Part shown: in pieces, positions 22,231-35,421 of the stretch
Layout of the letters: each line of letters starts with the position of its first letter
How positions within the stretch are numbered: the stretch's first letter is position 1
Assembly: GCA_030704615.1 (NCBI GenBank)
Contig: CM060733.1
Coordinates: 17,546,001 to 17,610,000, forward strand
Source: Takakia lepidozioides
Taxonomy: Eukaryota > Streptophyta > Takakiopsida > Takakiales > Takakiaceae
Length of the DNA: 64,000 nucleotides
Reading direction: 5' to 3'
Position numbers and translations under genes: made by a program
Notes under the pieces: generated by a model
Databases searched by the model: none
What the model saw: the letters and a program-made list of their open reading frames with translations, nothing else
Told to the model about the DNA's origin: nothing

Positions 22231-22900
22231 TTCCATCAGATCACATCTTGCCTGGGCATTTTGTCAAACACTTGGCTTGCACCCACCACATCCCCACACT
22301 TGTAGTACATGCTGACAAAGGCAGTGCCCATAAGGAGATCTGACTCAAATCTAGCCTTGATGATGCTCGTATGGAGATGCTTGCCCTGTTCCACAGCTGC
22401 TGGGCTGCCACATGCTTTGAGGATGCTCATAAAGGTGACCTTGTTGGGCTTCACGCGTGTTTATTGCATTCGTTGAAAGTATTCAATTGCCTCTCCGCTA
22501 TGCCCTTCCTCAGCTAGTCCTGCAATCATCGTAGTCCATGAAATCACATTTTGTGTATGCATATTGTTAAAAACTTGGTGCACATTCACTATACTCCTTC
22601 ATTTGCAATACATGCTGACAAGAGCGCCATTGCTTACTTGGAGATCTGACTCAAATCCAACTATCTTGATTTCGGCATGGACTCGTTCGCCCTGTTCCAC
22701 AGCCGTGGGGTTGGCACATGCATTGAGGATGCTCATGAATGTGACATTGTTGGGCTTCAAGCCTTCTTGTTGCATACTTCGGAAGTAACGAAAAGCCTCT
22801 TCACTTTGCCCGTGTCGAGCTAATCCTGCAATCATGGCATTCCAAGAGATCACATCTCGCTTAGGGATTTTTTCAAAACAAACTCCTTCTGAGTTTGCGC
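22231..22900 (-). pseudogene. PPR gene relic (PLS-type repeats)
   Basis: Two minus-strand pieces in different frames encode PPR motifs: RDVISWNAMIAGLARHGQ, then FRYFRSMQQEGLKPNNVTF and ACANPTAVEQGERVHAEI; after a break, MKPNKVTFMSILKACGSP, VEQGKHLHTSI and MYYKCGDVVGASQVFDKMP. About 4-5 repeats are left, with no start and no E or DYW domain. PPR proteins bind organellar RNA; this copy is inactive. Confidence 0.8.
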
Positions 22901-23339
22901 ATATTTTCTTTCCCTGCCCTATCCTCACACAAATGTCCTACTCCTTTGTTCTGCTGGCAGATTGTGGGCATGTATAGCTGCAATGAAAATTCATGCATCA
23001 AACAACAAATTGTACCCTATGCAAACACAAACTTCTTCAGGTGGGCCAGACATCCACACGATTGCAACTTACAATGGTATACAACATATGTGGGCAACGT
23101 ACAAACATAATTCAATATGGAAGGGAAACGCAGAGTGCCAAGGTGGGGGCGCGTTTGGAAGGCATGAATAGAACTGATGTACGAGGAAATGCACAATGAG
23201 GGTAGCAAAACCCTGGATTTGGGTGACAGTGTATGTGACGACGTGGCATATATCCCAACGTCCATTCTTTCTTCAGATTTGCCATTTGAAATTTGAATAG
23301 ATGTCAGAATGATTTCTGAAAGAGGGCATGATGTATGCT

Positions 23340-24303
23340 TGGGATACCATGTAGCATGGGGAGGATGAAGGCATGTATGGAGGATGGAGGGCGATGCCAT
23401 GCATGAGGGCACGTCTCATGTCCTAGCAGCGGGACATGAGGCACGGGAGGGCGTGCCGCGCGGTTGGTGTGTGGGCGATGGAGGCGGGTGGGCGTGGGGT
23501 GGCGGGGGGGTCCATGCTGGCTGAACCGGCTCCCTCGCATTCAACTCCAGGGCCCCATCTAATTCTTGGCGGGAAAAAGCTGAAAATTCTTTACGGTTAG
23601 GTAGAGCTCGCAAGATGATGGCTTTTCAGCTAATTGCGAAACTTTTCTTCTCCCACAAGTTGACCGCGCAATATCCAACGCCCCCCAAAAAATACGTGCT
23701 TGTCTTATGAAAGTTGGTGCTTTAACCCCATGCTTGGCTGTGTATAATCGACATAACACCATGTATGTTGGGTGCTTTATCCCCTCATTTAACTGGAACT
23801 TCCTGCTGGCTTGCCTCGCAAAGCACCGTAGCCACTAGCACTGATCTGCTGCAGCTGAGAAGCTCACCGTGTTACCATGTGTGGCTGCGGGTCCTCGGCC
23901 TCTCAGTCCGGCAATCACTGGGATGTGCAATGCAGTAGGAGGGTGCAAAACATGGGCGTCGTAAGAGCATCTATCAGGTCCGAAGAGCGTGTGTCTTCAT
24001 CTTCTTCGTCAGACTCTTTGCTGTCGTCTGAAAACAATCTCCGTGGCAGCTCTCGCTGAGAGCTGGTGATGGTAGGCATCCAAACTGTTGGTGTACAAGT
24101 GTCCTCAGTGGCGTTATCTGAAGGGAGAGGCCCTACATGGAGCACCAACAGATTAGCGATTGTTGTGGGAAGAAGGGAAGCTGCCGGTGGATCATTATGC
24201 AAGGCTGCGGCTTCCTGGTGGAGCTTCCACCTGAGAGGTGACGATCCATCTCCTCCTCTGCATTGTATGGATCAAGCTATCGTTACTCCTACAGTCATTC
24301 TCT
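23340..24303. repeat. Composite dispersed repeat, copy 1
   Basis: 23,340-23,560 (GC-rich, ATGCCATGCATGAGGGCA and GGCTGAACCGGCTCCCTCGC) matches 47,505-47,765 in direct orientation. 23,560-24,303 matches about 51,985-52,690 inverted. The second block has a frame with an acidic SDDSKESDEEDED stretch in both places, but with no in-frame ATG. The block may be a retroelement or gene fragment; I do not recognise it. Confidence 0.7.
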
Positions 24304-26060
24304 TTGTTTCAGCACTCGCATGAAATTCGAGTATGGTTTACCCTGGCCATGGATGTGAATGGTTGCGGATCCATTGCAGTTGTTCAAGTTATAGTCCTAT
24401 GGTTGCCTCTCAACCCTGTGGCCCGCAGCTTTAAGGACAAGGCGTATTTGAGTTCAGTGTCGGACTGTCCGTCATCCCGGCCTATCAAGGTGTGCCGATT
24501 ACCTTGTATACTTTTTGTAGGGTCGTGCGAAATGTATTGAAGTTCAGAAAATTATTCTGGCAAAGCAAGAGACACAGCCCAAAATGTCAACCTTCATTGC
24601 TATAAGAAAGAAAAGAAAGAAAGAAGGAATTTATGATGTCCACTGAGAGCAGTAACTCAGTATCTTCATTGTTTATCTTACGCATCTCAGAATTTGTTTA
24701 TCTTACACATCTCAGCGGTGTCCTTGCAGAAAGAGGTAGATGCAGAACAGAAATGTGGCTCTGTTTTTCTTGGGGTGGTTTGTTCTTTCATGCATTCTTA
24801 GCCTTACTTCGAAATAGAAGGGATTGTACGTTAGAGTAAAGAGTGAAGCAGGACATAGTAGTAAGGATATAGCATTTCATGCCATATGTGGTGCATATAA
24901 TAGCAGTCTGTATACCCGCAAATGCAGTGTAGATAAAGGGCCTTCTCTCAGTACTTGTCGTGGTGGGATATGAAGTATATGAAACTTTGCCTTTCTCCGA
25001 AAGAATGTAAGCGCTTGTATGGAGTCTTGACTTCAGAGCTATCCAAAGATTCCTTGGCATTTCTTTCTGGATTGACCACAAGGATAACTTTGCCTTGGTT
25101 TGGTTTCTTTTACACCCATAATTATTGACATGGTGTGGAACCCCTAACTGAAGGGGGTGGGCGAGTCATGGCTACTTCTACATGGACCAAACCAGCTCAT
25201 ATGCCAGTAAAAATAAACTAGCATATGTCTGGAAATTTACAATGTGATGTTTTTAAGATGGAAGACTTTTGGCCACAGCTCTTTGAGATAGGCCTAGAAA
25301 ATTCCTCCACTCCTTCACAACATTATCCCTTGGGTGCCATGTAGGACTCCGTGGCTTTTGGGCCAGAGCAAACTTGGACCATCAGCATTGCTCGCTCACA
25401 AACACACACCAAACACTCAAAAAGCAAACAGAAACCTCGCATGAGAAACCAAACACTCCCGGACGGAAAGCAACGCAGCCAAACACTCACTCGCTCAGTC
25501 AAGAACAGTCTACCACAGACCGCCTGCCACAGTGTGTTTGGCTCTAAATACGGTTGCGTGAAAATGACTTAAAAGATCTTGTATGCACAGCAGGTCCAGC
25601 CTGGGCATGAATATGGGTGTTTAGGATTATGTTAGCTCACTTTCATTAATATTTGACCTTGTATCATTTTTGAATCCCGGCAGGGAGGGAGGTGTTCTCT
25701 TAATCTTAAACTTGTGAGGACTCTGCCAGAGTCAGAAGATCTCTAGATACTGTATGCCCCCAAAGAAGAGTCACCCAGCACAAAGTATTCCTCACTCTTC
25801 TGGGGAACTGCTTGAGCTCTTTTTGGCACTGACAAACATCCTTTTTAGCAAGGAGATATTCTCTGCAATACTGTTCCCAGCCTGCTCCCCAAGCTGTACT
25901 TCACCTCTAACGATCATCCCCGCCATAGGAAGCCAAATGGTTGACATGTACTGATGATTATACTTTCGAGTCTATAATCATTCCTTTCCACTTTACAAAG
26001 CTTACGCATGTGGTAACATATATGACCTCTTCAACCTCCCAATTGAAGCAACACACTTTC
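24304..26060. other. No gene seen
   Basis: About 1.75 kb with only short unsupported frames; a small GAAA-rich microsatellite near 24,605-24,630. Nothing recognised. Confidence 0.4.
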
Positions 26061-26076
26061 TTTCATGTTGCTGGCT

Positions 26077-28160
26077 TCACCAGTAATCCCCACAAGAGCA
26101 AATCCCATCTCGGAAGTGATGAAAGCGGTTCGCATCCCGTACAACAAGTGTCCGCCCAACAATCTTCGAGAGGAACTTACTGGCAGTATGGCAGTCACGA
26201 CACACCCGAAGGTTCTTGATCACACAGATGGGCATTCCAGGAGACGTGCTGATGAGTCCAAACACAATGGCCAGCTTCTCACTGTGGTGACAAAGAGATA
26301 ATTCCTTTTGCTCCTCTTCCACGTCATGCAACACAAGGCGCGTGTCAGGCATGTACCCTGCCTCCATCATTTGCCCAGACCACCTCCTCAGCTCAGCATG
26401 GATTTCCTTGATTTTTGGATGCAATCTGTCTTCCATAACGAACTCATGAACCTGGTTGTTCAACTCAATCCAACTGCGCCCTGGCTCCTTTCTCACACCT
26501 ATTTCCTCCATCATTTGTCTAACCTTTGTCTAACCTTTGCATGCAGCCAAAATGCTCCACTGCAGGTGTAAGGCCATGATCTCGACTCATGGAATGAAAG
26601 TAGTGATGGCCTTCATCAAATAGGCCCACATGGCTACAAGCCAAGAGAAAAGGTATAAAGCTGATACCGTCTGGCTGGAAGCCTTCCTGTTGCCTATGTT
26701 TAAATAGTCTGATGGCTTCCCTACCACACCCACGCTGAGCATAACCTGCAATCATGGCAGTCCATGAAATCACATTTTGTTCCAGCATTTCATCAAACAC
26801 TTGACGTGCATCCTTGACGCTCCCAAATTTGGCATACATGTCAACAAGAGTGGTTTTCAAATTACCGCATACCACAATTCCAGCTTTGAGAATGTCAGCA
26901 TGGACCTGCTTACCCTTTACCAGAGCTCCTATGCTGGCAATTGCATTGAGAACACAAATGAATGTGACCCTGTCGGGCATCACCCCTTCCTGTTGCATTT
27001 GCTCATACAATTTGAAGGCCTCTTCATCATGACCCTGCTGGGTATACCCTGTGATGATCGCATTCCATGAGACCACATTTCTTTCAGCCATTCTGTCAAA
27101 TATATGATGTGCATCCTTAAGGCTCCTGCATTTGGCGTACATATCCACGAGCCTATTCTCTAAAATTAATAGATGACTTCATTCCAGTTTTAATGAAGTC
27201 AGCATGGACCTGCTTGCCCTTCTCCAGGTGTCCTAGGCTCGCACAGGCCTTGAGAACATGAATGTGACCACAACTGGTATCACACCTTGCCGTTGCATTT
27301 GCTCATAGATTTTAAAACCCTCTTCACCTTGCCCATGTTGAGCATGGCATGTGATCATGGCATTCAATGAGATCACATCTCGTTCAGGCATTTTGTCAAA
27401 CACTTGACGTGCACCCCTCACACTCCCACATTTAGCATATCCTGCAATCATGACATTCCAGGAGTTCACATTTGGTTTTGCCATTTTCTCAAACTTGTCT
27501 TGCATCCTTCATACTCCCACATTTGGCATACATATCAACAAGAGCATTCTCCAAAGTTATGTCTGAGGCAATTACCGTTTCCAAAATGATAGCATGGACC
27601 TGCTGGGCCCTTTCCAGAGCTCCAAGGCTGCCACACGCTGGCAGAACACAAGTGAACGTGACCCTGTCAGGCATCACCCCTTCTTGTATCATTTGCTCAT
27701 AGACTTCCAAAGCCTTCTCAGCATGCCCATGCTTAGCATATCCTGCAATCATCATACTCCAAGTGAAATTATCTCGTTCAGCCATTTTCTCAAACACTTG
27801 TCGTGCATCTGCCACGCTCCCACATCTGCTATACATGTTGATAAGGCTGTTGTCTAGAAAGATGCTTGGCTTGACTCCACTTTGCACAATGTGGGCATGC
27901 ACCTGCTTTCCCTCCTCTAGGGCCTGATGTTGATGCACCCCTGCAAGAGACAGACGTAAGGATTGGAGTCTGGCCGAATGCCTGTTTTTATCAAAATATG
28001 GAGCGCCTCTTTCAGTCGTCCCTCCTTGCATAGTGACCTTACATCCCCATGAAACCCAGAAGGTTTGTTGTTGAATCCCACTCTCGGGCCTCCCTCATCA
28101 GATTGTGGGTGATCCTCTGCCATGGCAGCTAGCTCTGCTTTCACCCAAGGGGGGTTTGAG
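26077..28160 (-). pseudogene. PLS-DYW pentatricopeptide protein (organellar RNA editing type), degenerate
   Basis: The N-terminal leader region (KPSGFHGDVRSLCKEGRL near 28,050) leads into about eight PPR repeats with MYAKCGS, DARQVFEKM, SWNAMITC and GVMPDRVTF motifs. The C-terminal DYW domain (26,514-26,077) is complete: [28 protein letters not shown] (zinc and catalytic H-x-E), [10 protein letters not shown] and the terminal CSCGDYW. DYW PPRs deaminate specific cytidines in plastid or mitochondrial RNA. Breaks: one base lost near 27,922, frame changes near 27,490 and 27,230, and loss of nearly all E motifs at 26,519 where a short direct repeat (CAAAGGTTAGA) marks the deletion. It is probably not functional as one protein. 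Confidence 0.9.
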
Positions 28161-29000
28161 GAACTGTCAATCCAAAGCACTTCCTTTGTTCGCTTCTTTC
28201 TGAAGTAAGGTGATCTTGGACTTTTCTTTGACAGACCACGAGTATCCCATAGCTTCACCGACAGCAGGGTTCCAACTGTCCAGCTCCCAAGAATCTTAAA
28301 TGATGTTGAACCACCTAGCAAATGCCAACACTGCGGCGGCTTTTGCAGCTTCTTCAGAACAAAGAGCAAAATCGTCATTGATGTAACCAACTGAAGCATG
28401 TTCGTACCAGCTTCACTCAGAAGTCCTCCTTGACTCACCTTCTCATGCCTGTTATCCCACCACAGTGAAGTATCTGAAAAGAGTTCTTGTCAGAGTTGTT
28501 CTTGGGTCCTCACTTTACCTGCGTGCCAGAAAATGCAAGCGTGAGAGTGTTGCCAGCTTCTCATTCTCTCAGTCTTACTGAAGATCACTAATGTCCCTAA
28601 TGATCCCTGTCCTCTAGGAAGCCTATTGCCATTGGGTGGACTTGATACGGGAGTACATCAATGTCTCTGTGACTAAATGCCGGCCTTGTGACCTCGTGTC
28701 CTTGATTGTTTCGACCTGAAGCGCTTTGCTCCAGGTAAGGTAGTGCATTGGATTTAGTTGGAAAGCTTGGGGCCTTTCCCTCTTTAGAATATGCCTACAC
28801 GGGCCATTCCCTGCAACTCCCTGGAGTGTGATCTCTGAATGGTAACAAGCGGACCCCTACCGCTTGGGGCAGCCCCTCCGACAAATTGGGCAGTCGTATG
28901 CTCTGTCTAGAGTACTCGGCACTTGGGCTCGGGTTGGTTCCTGTGCTTAAACTTATAGCCTGCGACTACAATCAAAATTTTAGCTCCAATCAACATCAAG
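28161..29000. other. PPR upstream region; no separate gene
   Basis: A minus-strand frame continues to 28,438 upstream of the PPR start and could be a leader exon, but it shows no clear targeting peptide. From 28,440 to 29,000 nothing was recognised. Confidence 0.4.
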
Positions 29001-29023
29001 ACTCCTCAGGGTGATTCCTGGAA

Positions 29024-29862
29024 TTGGTTACTTATGCCAAATCTAGGGCTTCATGTGTAGTTTTTGGGGTGAATCCCAGGATGGACGATGTGTCCTTTAA
29101 AACTACATGCTCTAGCTTAGGCTTGGATTTCATGGCTAATGGTACCAGCTCGAGACTTGATAACAGGGGTACATTGAAGGTTGCAATGACCAAAAGTGCT
29201 TCTAATAGAGTCCCACATCAATTCAATCTCAAAGACGTTCGTCCCTTGACTGGCTGGATAGCGATCTTAGACATTGGTGATTCAATGGGGCGCTCTAGGA
29301 AGACAACCAAGGGCAAGGACTTCAACTTGAGAGTTTCTAATCGGTTTGATGCTCTGGATGAGGTTGAATCCAAACAGCCAGAAGGACAAGAAGCCCCTAA
29401 GTGTACGGACCCTGAACGTCCTGAACCTGAAGGATTTGGTACTCTGAATGGTTTACCAATCCTCAAGGTTTACACAAGACGAACAAACTCTATACACGGG
29501 GTAATTGTCCCCAAGCCGTCAGATGGACAATCTGTCTCTAAGTGTGCAGAGCCTGAACGTCGTGTAACTGAAGGATTTGGTACTCTAAATGGTTTACCAA
29601 TCCTCAAAGTCTACACAAGACGAGCAAAATCTATACACGGGGTAATTGTCCTCAAGGGTTTGACGGACAATCTGTCCCTATGTGTGCGGAGCTTGTGCGT
29701 CGTGTAACTAAAGGATTTGGTACCCTGAATGGTTTACCAATTCTCAAAGTTTACACAAGACGAGCAAAATCTACACATGGGGTAATTGTCCCCCTTTTGC
29801 AGAACGGTTGGCCGTCCAAGAGCAATCACAAGCTACCTAGACGACAAACAATTCACATGTAA
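29024..29862 (+). pseudogene. LINE ORF1-like region with triplicated 141-bp unit
   Basis: The frame begins near 29,024 and shows no known domain. A unit encoding EGFGTLNGLPILKVYTRR and SIHGVIV occurs three times at about 141-bp spacing (GGATTTGGTACT at 29,432, 29,573 and 29,713), the third copy in another frame. It sits directly upstream of the endonuclease/RT region, where ORF1 of a non-LTR retrotransposon is expected. No zinc knuckle was seen. Confidence 0.6.
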
Positions 29863-29871
29863 AGGGCTGGC

Positions 29872-32340
29872 TTGCGGCTGGCCACTTTCAACTTCTCAGG
29901 GTTGACCAACCAAAGGAAACAACTCGAAGTGGGACAAGTTCTTCGGACTAATGATATTCATATCTGTGTTGGGCAAGAAACATGGGAACGTCGGATAAAC
30001 TGGTTCAAGATGTCAATGGTTATAAATGGGCAGGTAAGATGTGTACTCTCAAGGCAGCCTCTGCCAAAATGCGGTCAAAAAGGGGTTGGATTCTTTGTCC
30101 ATGATTTCTTGTTTGACAATTGTGAAATTATCAACAAGGGTTTGAGGTACAAGCATAGTATCTAGCTAAAACTGAATCTGAAGGGCAGCATGAGTACGAA
30201 GGACCTCTTTGTGGGTTGTGTTTACATGCCCACAGAGGGGACCCTTAGTGCTGACGCAGACAAAGCCTTCGAAGATGTAAAGCTGGACTGTGCTTCATTC
30301 CTTGCCAAAGGTCAGGTGGTGCTATTGGGTGACTTCAATGCCCGGGGGGGCAAAGGGCTCCATCAGGACGATATCCTTGGGCCTTCTGGTAGGGACGAGC
30401 TGAATTCTAATGGCAGACGGTTAATTAACTGTCTGGAAGAGCTTTAGCTTTTGACCTTGAATAACAAGACAACAGGTGACCAAGTGCAGTGGACTCGTGA
30501 GAAATCCCAAACTGGGGAACGTTCCATTGTGGACTATATCATAATGGACAAAAATTTGTTCCCCCAGTGTGCCAATGTGTTGATCAATAGAACTGATATT
30601 GGTACCTCTGACCACTTCCTGGTTTGGACTGAGATCAAAAGGTGTTTTCCCAACACCAAGAGATCTGTGAAACGTTCGATTCGGAAGTGGCGCATAGAAA
30701 AATTCCATAATGAGGAGGTCAAGGCTGAGTACGTCCAGGCCTTGCAAGAGGCTCTCCCTCATTTTGTCCAATCGCTCCAAGAACTTCAGTCTCGCTCTGA
30801 CAACGCAAGAAATGAAGTCGAAAGAGCGGTGGACTCTTGGGAGAGGTTCGTTTCCTCCGTGGCTGACAAGATCATTGGGAGGAAACTAATTGTCTGTGGT
30901 AGAGCTGTTAATTGGTAGACCAATGAGATTAAACTCAAGAGAGCTGAGAGACGAACCCTCTATAAAGAGTGCTGCAATTTGAAAACCAACAGAGAATTGA
31001 GGGCGAGGTACTACCAGCTCCGTAAAGATATCAATCAGCTTGTTAGGTCTCAGAAGAAATTATACTGGGTCCAAGTTATACAGTGAAATAAACTCAAACC
31101 ACCATGGTGGTAATGACAAGAAATTCTGGTTGGCCCTTCAACGGTCAGCAAATACAAGCGCTGAAGACTACTAAAGGTGCAGTGGTGACTTCATCGGTTG
31201 ACATTGTCAAAACCTTTGAAACTCACTACAGTATCATTGGCAGAACTTCTAGGTCTAACAGTGAGGGGTCTTCTGCTGAATGGAGGGACACAGTTGGAAA
31301 AACTGTTCCTATGATTCAAAACAGCCCTGATGAACTGGAGTATATTTCAATGGCTTATCACGCTCCCATTAGTTCGTCTGAGATAGTGGAAGCAATTGAA
31401 TATTTAAATGGATATAAAGCTGGTGGACCTAATGGTATTGTCAACGAGCTTATCAAGCACGGTGGCGATCCCATGATAGAGGCCCTAGTTCTCCTCTTTA
31501 ACCTATCTGGAAGACTGAAATGATCCCCTTTCGCTGGCGACAGGGGGTCATTGTCAATCTATACAAGAAGGGTGACAGAGAAGAACCGGGGAACTACCGT
31601 GGCCTCACGCTCCTCAATGCTGTTGGCAAGACATTCTGTAGAGTTATAAGTACTCGTCTCGAGGTTGATCTGGAGTCTAGAGGTTGTTTCCACGAAGGCC
31701 AAGCTGGCTTTCGGCGAAACAGGGGCTGTGTGGATCATATCTTCACTCTAAGCCAGATTATCCAGGGAAGGAAAAAAGAAGGGAAACCCACTTATGTTTC
31801 TTCCTGGATGTCAAAAAGGCTTATGACACAGCGTGGAGAGATGGCCTATGGTTCCGCCTCTGGTCTTGTGGGATCAAGGGAAAGATGTGGAGAGTTGTCC
31901 ATAACTTGTATGCTCACACCAAAAGCTGTGTCACTGTTAATGGACAGAAGTCCAACTTCTTTGACATAGACCAAGGTGTAGCTCAAGGATGTACTCTCTC
32001 CCCTCTGCTCTTCAACGTTTTCAACAATCAACTCCTCAAGGATGTGGAAAGTGAGGGATTTGGGTTAAGGGTGGGGGATACCACCATACCAGCCCTTATG
32101 TTTGCGGATGACTTCGTAGGGAGGCTCCAAGCAATCTCCAGGAGTTGATTGATTGCGCGAAGAGATACTTTGATCTTTGGGGGCCGCTTGTAGGAGAGTT
32201 GCAACCTGCACTCTTCTCCTCAGCTCCTTGTCCAATATCCCATACCAGAATTGGAACCTTGAGGGGCCGCCCATGGATGATTACCATGAGTTTAGGTGGG
32301 GGCACGATGTTGAGATCAAGGAGTGGAGGATGTATTGGTC
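29872..32340 (+). pseudogene. LINE ORF2: endonuclease and reverse transcriptase
   Basis: AP-type endonuclease: LATFNFSGLTNQRKQ, VGQETW (catalytic Glu), LLGDFNARGG, VDYIIMD and TSDHFLVW (catalytic His). RT: KAGGPNGIVNELIK, YKKGDREEPGNYRGLTLL, AGFRRNRGCVDHIF, FFLDVKKAYDTAW (first Asp), GVAQGCTLSPLLFN and LMFADDFVG (F-A-D-D) near 32,105. Stops at about 30,164, 30,447, 30,916 and 31,521 and frameshifts near 31,790 and 32,120 inactivate it. The RT thumb and C-terminal knuckle are missing after about 32,340. It encodes target-primed retrotransposition machinery and could be a 5' relative of the LINE tails at 5.3, 50.6 and 55.8 kb, which I could not test. Confidence 0.92.
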
Positions 32341-32499
32341 ACCCGACTATGTCTCCATCACTAGAGGGACAAGGGCAGCAACCACACCGGCCGCTGCACT
32401 AGCAGCTTCCACGAGCAGCAGTGGGACTAGTGGTACAAAAGCTATGACGTCCACCCAAACTACTGCTGCACCAGCATCAGTGGCGGTGCCTGCCTTCAA

Positions 32500-32840
32500 C
32501 CTGAAACAACCCCTTCTATGCCATGAAAGGCGTAAACAGTTGTGGATTGCGCATTTGCTGCAAGTCACACCAACTTTCAAACTCTTGGATAAAATCATCC
32601 AACTCAATAGTGCCCACCGCTCCAGAGTACCTACGTGGCCCCTTGGTCCATTGTGTCTCACAACAATGGCAAGGAAACAACTTGCACCACCGGTGTGAGT
32701 TCTCCTGATTCACAATCCGAATCAGAATCTTCCGTAGAAGACAGAGGAGGTGAAGGTGGCCTAAACCGCACACCTCGTCTCGTATACCCGCTTGTATCCT
32801 AATGCTCGTACCGGCACTTTCCCCAGCAACTAGTGACACC
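32500..32840 (-). pseudogene. Ty3/gypsy-like gag fragment
   Basis: The minus strand encodes RYSGAVGTIELDDFIQEFES followed by WCDLQQMRNPQLF, the pattern at the start of the retrotransposon gag domain (F-x-G ... F-x-x-x-F-x-x-W). No protease or RT is attached. The assignment rests on this short pattern only. Confidence 0.45.
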
Positions 32841-35421
32841 TCCGTGTTGACAAACTGACACTCAACCGGTCATGAACCTATCTCTAACCCCCTCTCCACA
32901 AGGTAACCGAGTAGAGAACCTGATGCGGCTTATGGTTTGGAATACTAGGTTCCTAACATAGCCTGCACCTGCACCTGCATTCACCGCAGGCACTCCCATG
33001 GTTAGCTGGCATCAACTCCAACCTCACCACAGGAGAAACAAAGATGGTCTGACTAATCATCAACCCAGCCTCACCATCGACAGCATGCTCTAGAGTTGGA
33101 TCGGCGATCAAGCCCGAGTTAGCCACCTATAAAATCAAGCGCCCACACAAAACTAGCATGGCGCACAATCAAGCATGCAAGTGTGGAGGGGATCCAAACA
33201 CAAGAATGAAAACAACAACTCCCCCACACCAAAAACAATTCCACAGTGTCGCTCCTGCAAGGACACCCCAGCCCAAACCCGGACTGACTCTTGCCTCCAC
33301 CTATGGAAAGGTCTCGGCCTACAAAGAAGGTGGGAAGCTATGAGGAAGGGAAGCTAAAGCAATGCCTATCCCCAGCACGCTCTCATCCCAACACCCTTTT
33401 TGTTCCTCTCTTCTCTCACTTGCATGACCATGAGAGCATCCTGTAGACACTCCTCAAACTGCCCTCCACGAGCTCATGAAACTTGGCCTCCAAGGCCCCA
33501 TGCAAGCCTCCACAAGGTCCGTCAGTGCCTCCTTACATCCACCAGCCATTCCTCCGAATGGAACCACCTCAGGAAACCACGCCATTCATTGAAGGTTAAC
33601 AAATGGAGCAAATAGAGGTACATATAGGCCCCAACAACATTCTGTCCAAAGGAATTACCTGCAGGCTGGTCCCCCCCCCATAGTTAAGAATTGGGCTGAA
33701 AACCCGGAAAGATTACCTGCAGGGAAGTAACCCCCTTTGTTAAAATGCAACAGGGGGGCAATTCCGACTTTTCTGCCGGATCAGCTAGCTCAAAACCGTT
33801 GTTCTTCAGAGCCCAGCCTCCCCATCAAGGTCCCACCAAACGAGTGAGTTTTTTTTTTTTTTTTTTTCCACTCTGGCTCTTCGCGGGGCCTTCCGTGGCT
33901 CCAACCGCCACAACTCCTCACGGCCCGCCCTAGGCGCTCGTTGGCCACGGGCTGCCCCGTGATACCCCGTGGTACCACGCCCACGAGCCTTCACGGCCCG
34001 CCATCCCCACGATCTGGTCACCGTGCCAACCCGTGGTGTCCGCACCACGGCTTCCCACGGTCACGGTCAACAGTTCCCTGCGTTCCCAGGAACTCCACAC
34101 GAGTTCCCATGCATTCCCGATCGCTCCCAAGACGTTCCCACGCGTTCCCGAGCTCTCCCCGAGCTTGGGTTTGCTCCTGCACCTGTTGCTGCTGAGCTAT
34201 GGCTTCTGCGAAGCCACCAGACCTGTTGCCATGCTCTCTTGGGCTCTCACGACCCGCCAGAGGCACCCTAAACTCAACAAACAAGCAATATGTTGCCCAA
34301 CAAGCTCCATTTCTTCATGAAGCTCACAAAAACGATTATGAAAATACACACCTTTACAAACTTGGTGCACCTGCACTTCTCATGCATATCCCCTGGCTCT
34401 AGGGCGCCTCGTTGCTGCCCTTCCATCCCCGCTCTTGTCACTCCAAGAGCCCTTACACTGCTGAGTTTCATATTGAAACTCCAACTCAGCACATGTTTCA
34501 CAAGTGCACTGATTTGTACACAAGAGGGACCAGCCCCCTCTCTTCACTCATACCTCTTCATGAGCTTGGAACTGAAGCTCCCAATGGGCTGCGATGCATC
34601 CCCTCGCAGCTCCACCATTCGGCTGCTCCTCATCTACCCGCAACAACTAGTTTCGGGCAGAAATACCTGGAGTTGATCATATCATCTCCAACTTGCAACA
34701 CGCCAGCTTCCCATGCGCAGCCCACATTTCTACAGCTCCTCAACTCGGCTTGGAGCTGAAGAAGACGACCACAGTTTGCCCACTCGTGGCCAGCATCTCC
34801 TCCGCTACACACTGAACCGCATACTCAGTTGTCATAGCGTTGAGCTATGCAACGCTGACCGCCTCTCTATCCTTTGCAAACCTGCAACCTGTTTGCCTTT
34901 GCACTCTATTCGCTTTGGATAGGCTCATGCACGAATCCCTGCACTCTAGGCTGAATCGCTTTTCATGATCTGAAAACACAAGTGTTACAACTAACTCAAA
35001 CCTGGCACTCATATACTCGAGCTCATCTTTCTCGAGTGATAAAGAAAAGAATGATACAAGCACACAAGCTCTCTCAAACTCACACACTTGCACATGAAAA
35101 CATTACTTATATATTAAGTCGAGCCAAGTGCACCCCACGCCATGGGGAATCCACACTACGGCGCAATAGCTAGACGCGGTGAGGCTCAACTCGAGAAAGA
35201 TGAGCCCACCGCGATCTGCCGTTAAGATAACAACGTCAGGTGCCCAAACATGTATTGGCCCCTGGATTGACACTTGGATCAATCCTAAATATCAATATAT
35301 AAAAGCTAGTTATTTCCTATCTAACTTCACACTAGTGGTAAAATAACTTGACATCATCCTACAGCTGACGTCACACTTCGGCTATCAGCAAGTGGATAAT
35401 TGATGACGTAGGAAGTTAACT
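32841..35421. other. Repeat-like non-coding region
   Basis: No supported gene. A T-run lies at 33,848-33,868. A GC-rich stretch (33,890-34,200) is built of degenerate CACGGCCCGCC, CCCCGTGGTACCACG and GTTCCCA units. 34,980-35,330 partly resembles the copia LTR (AGTCGAGCCAAGTGCACC compared with AGTCAAGCCAAGGGCACC near 35,620), so another related LTR fragment may lie here. Confidence 0.45.
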
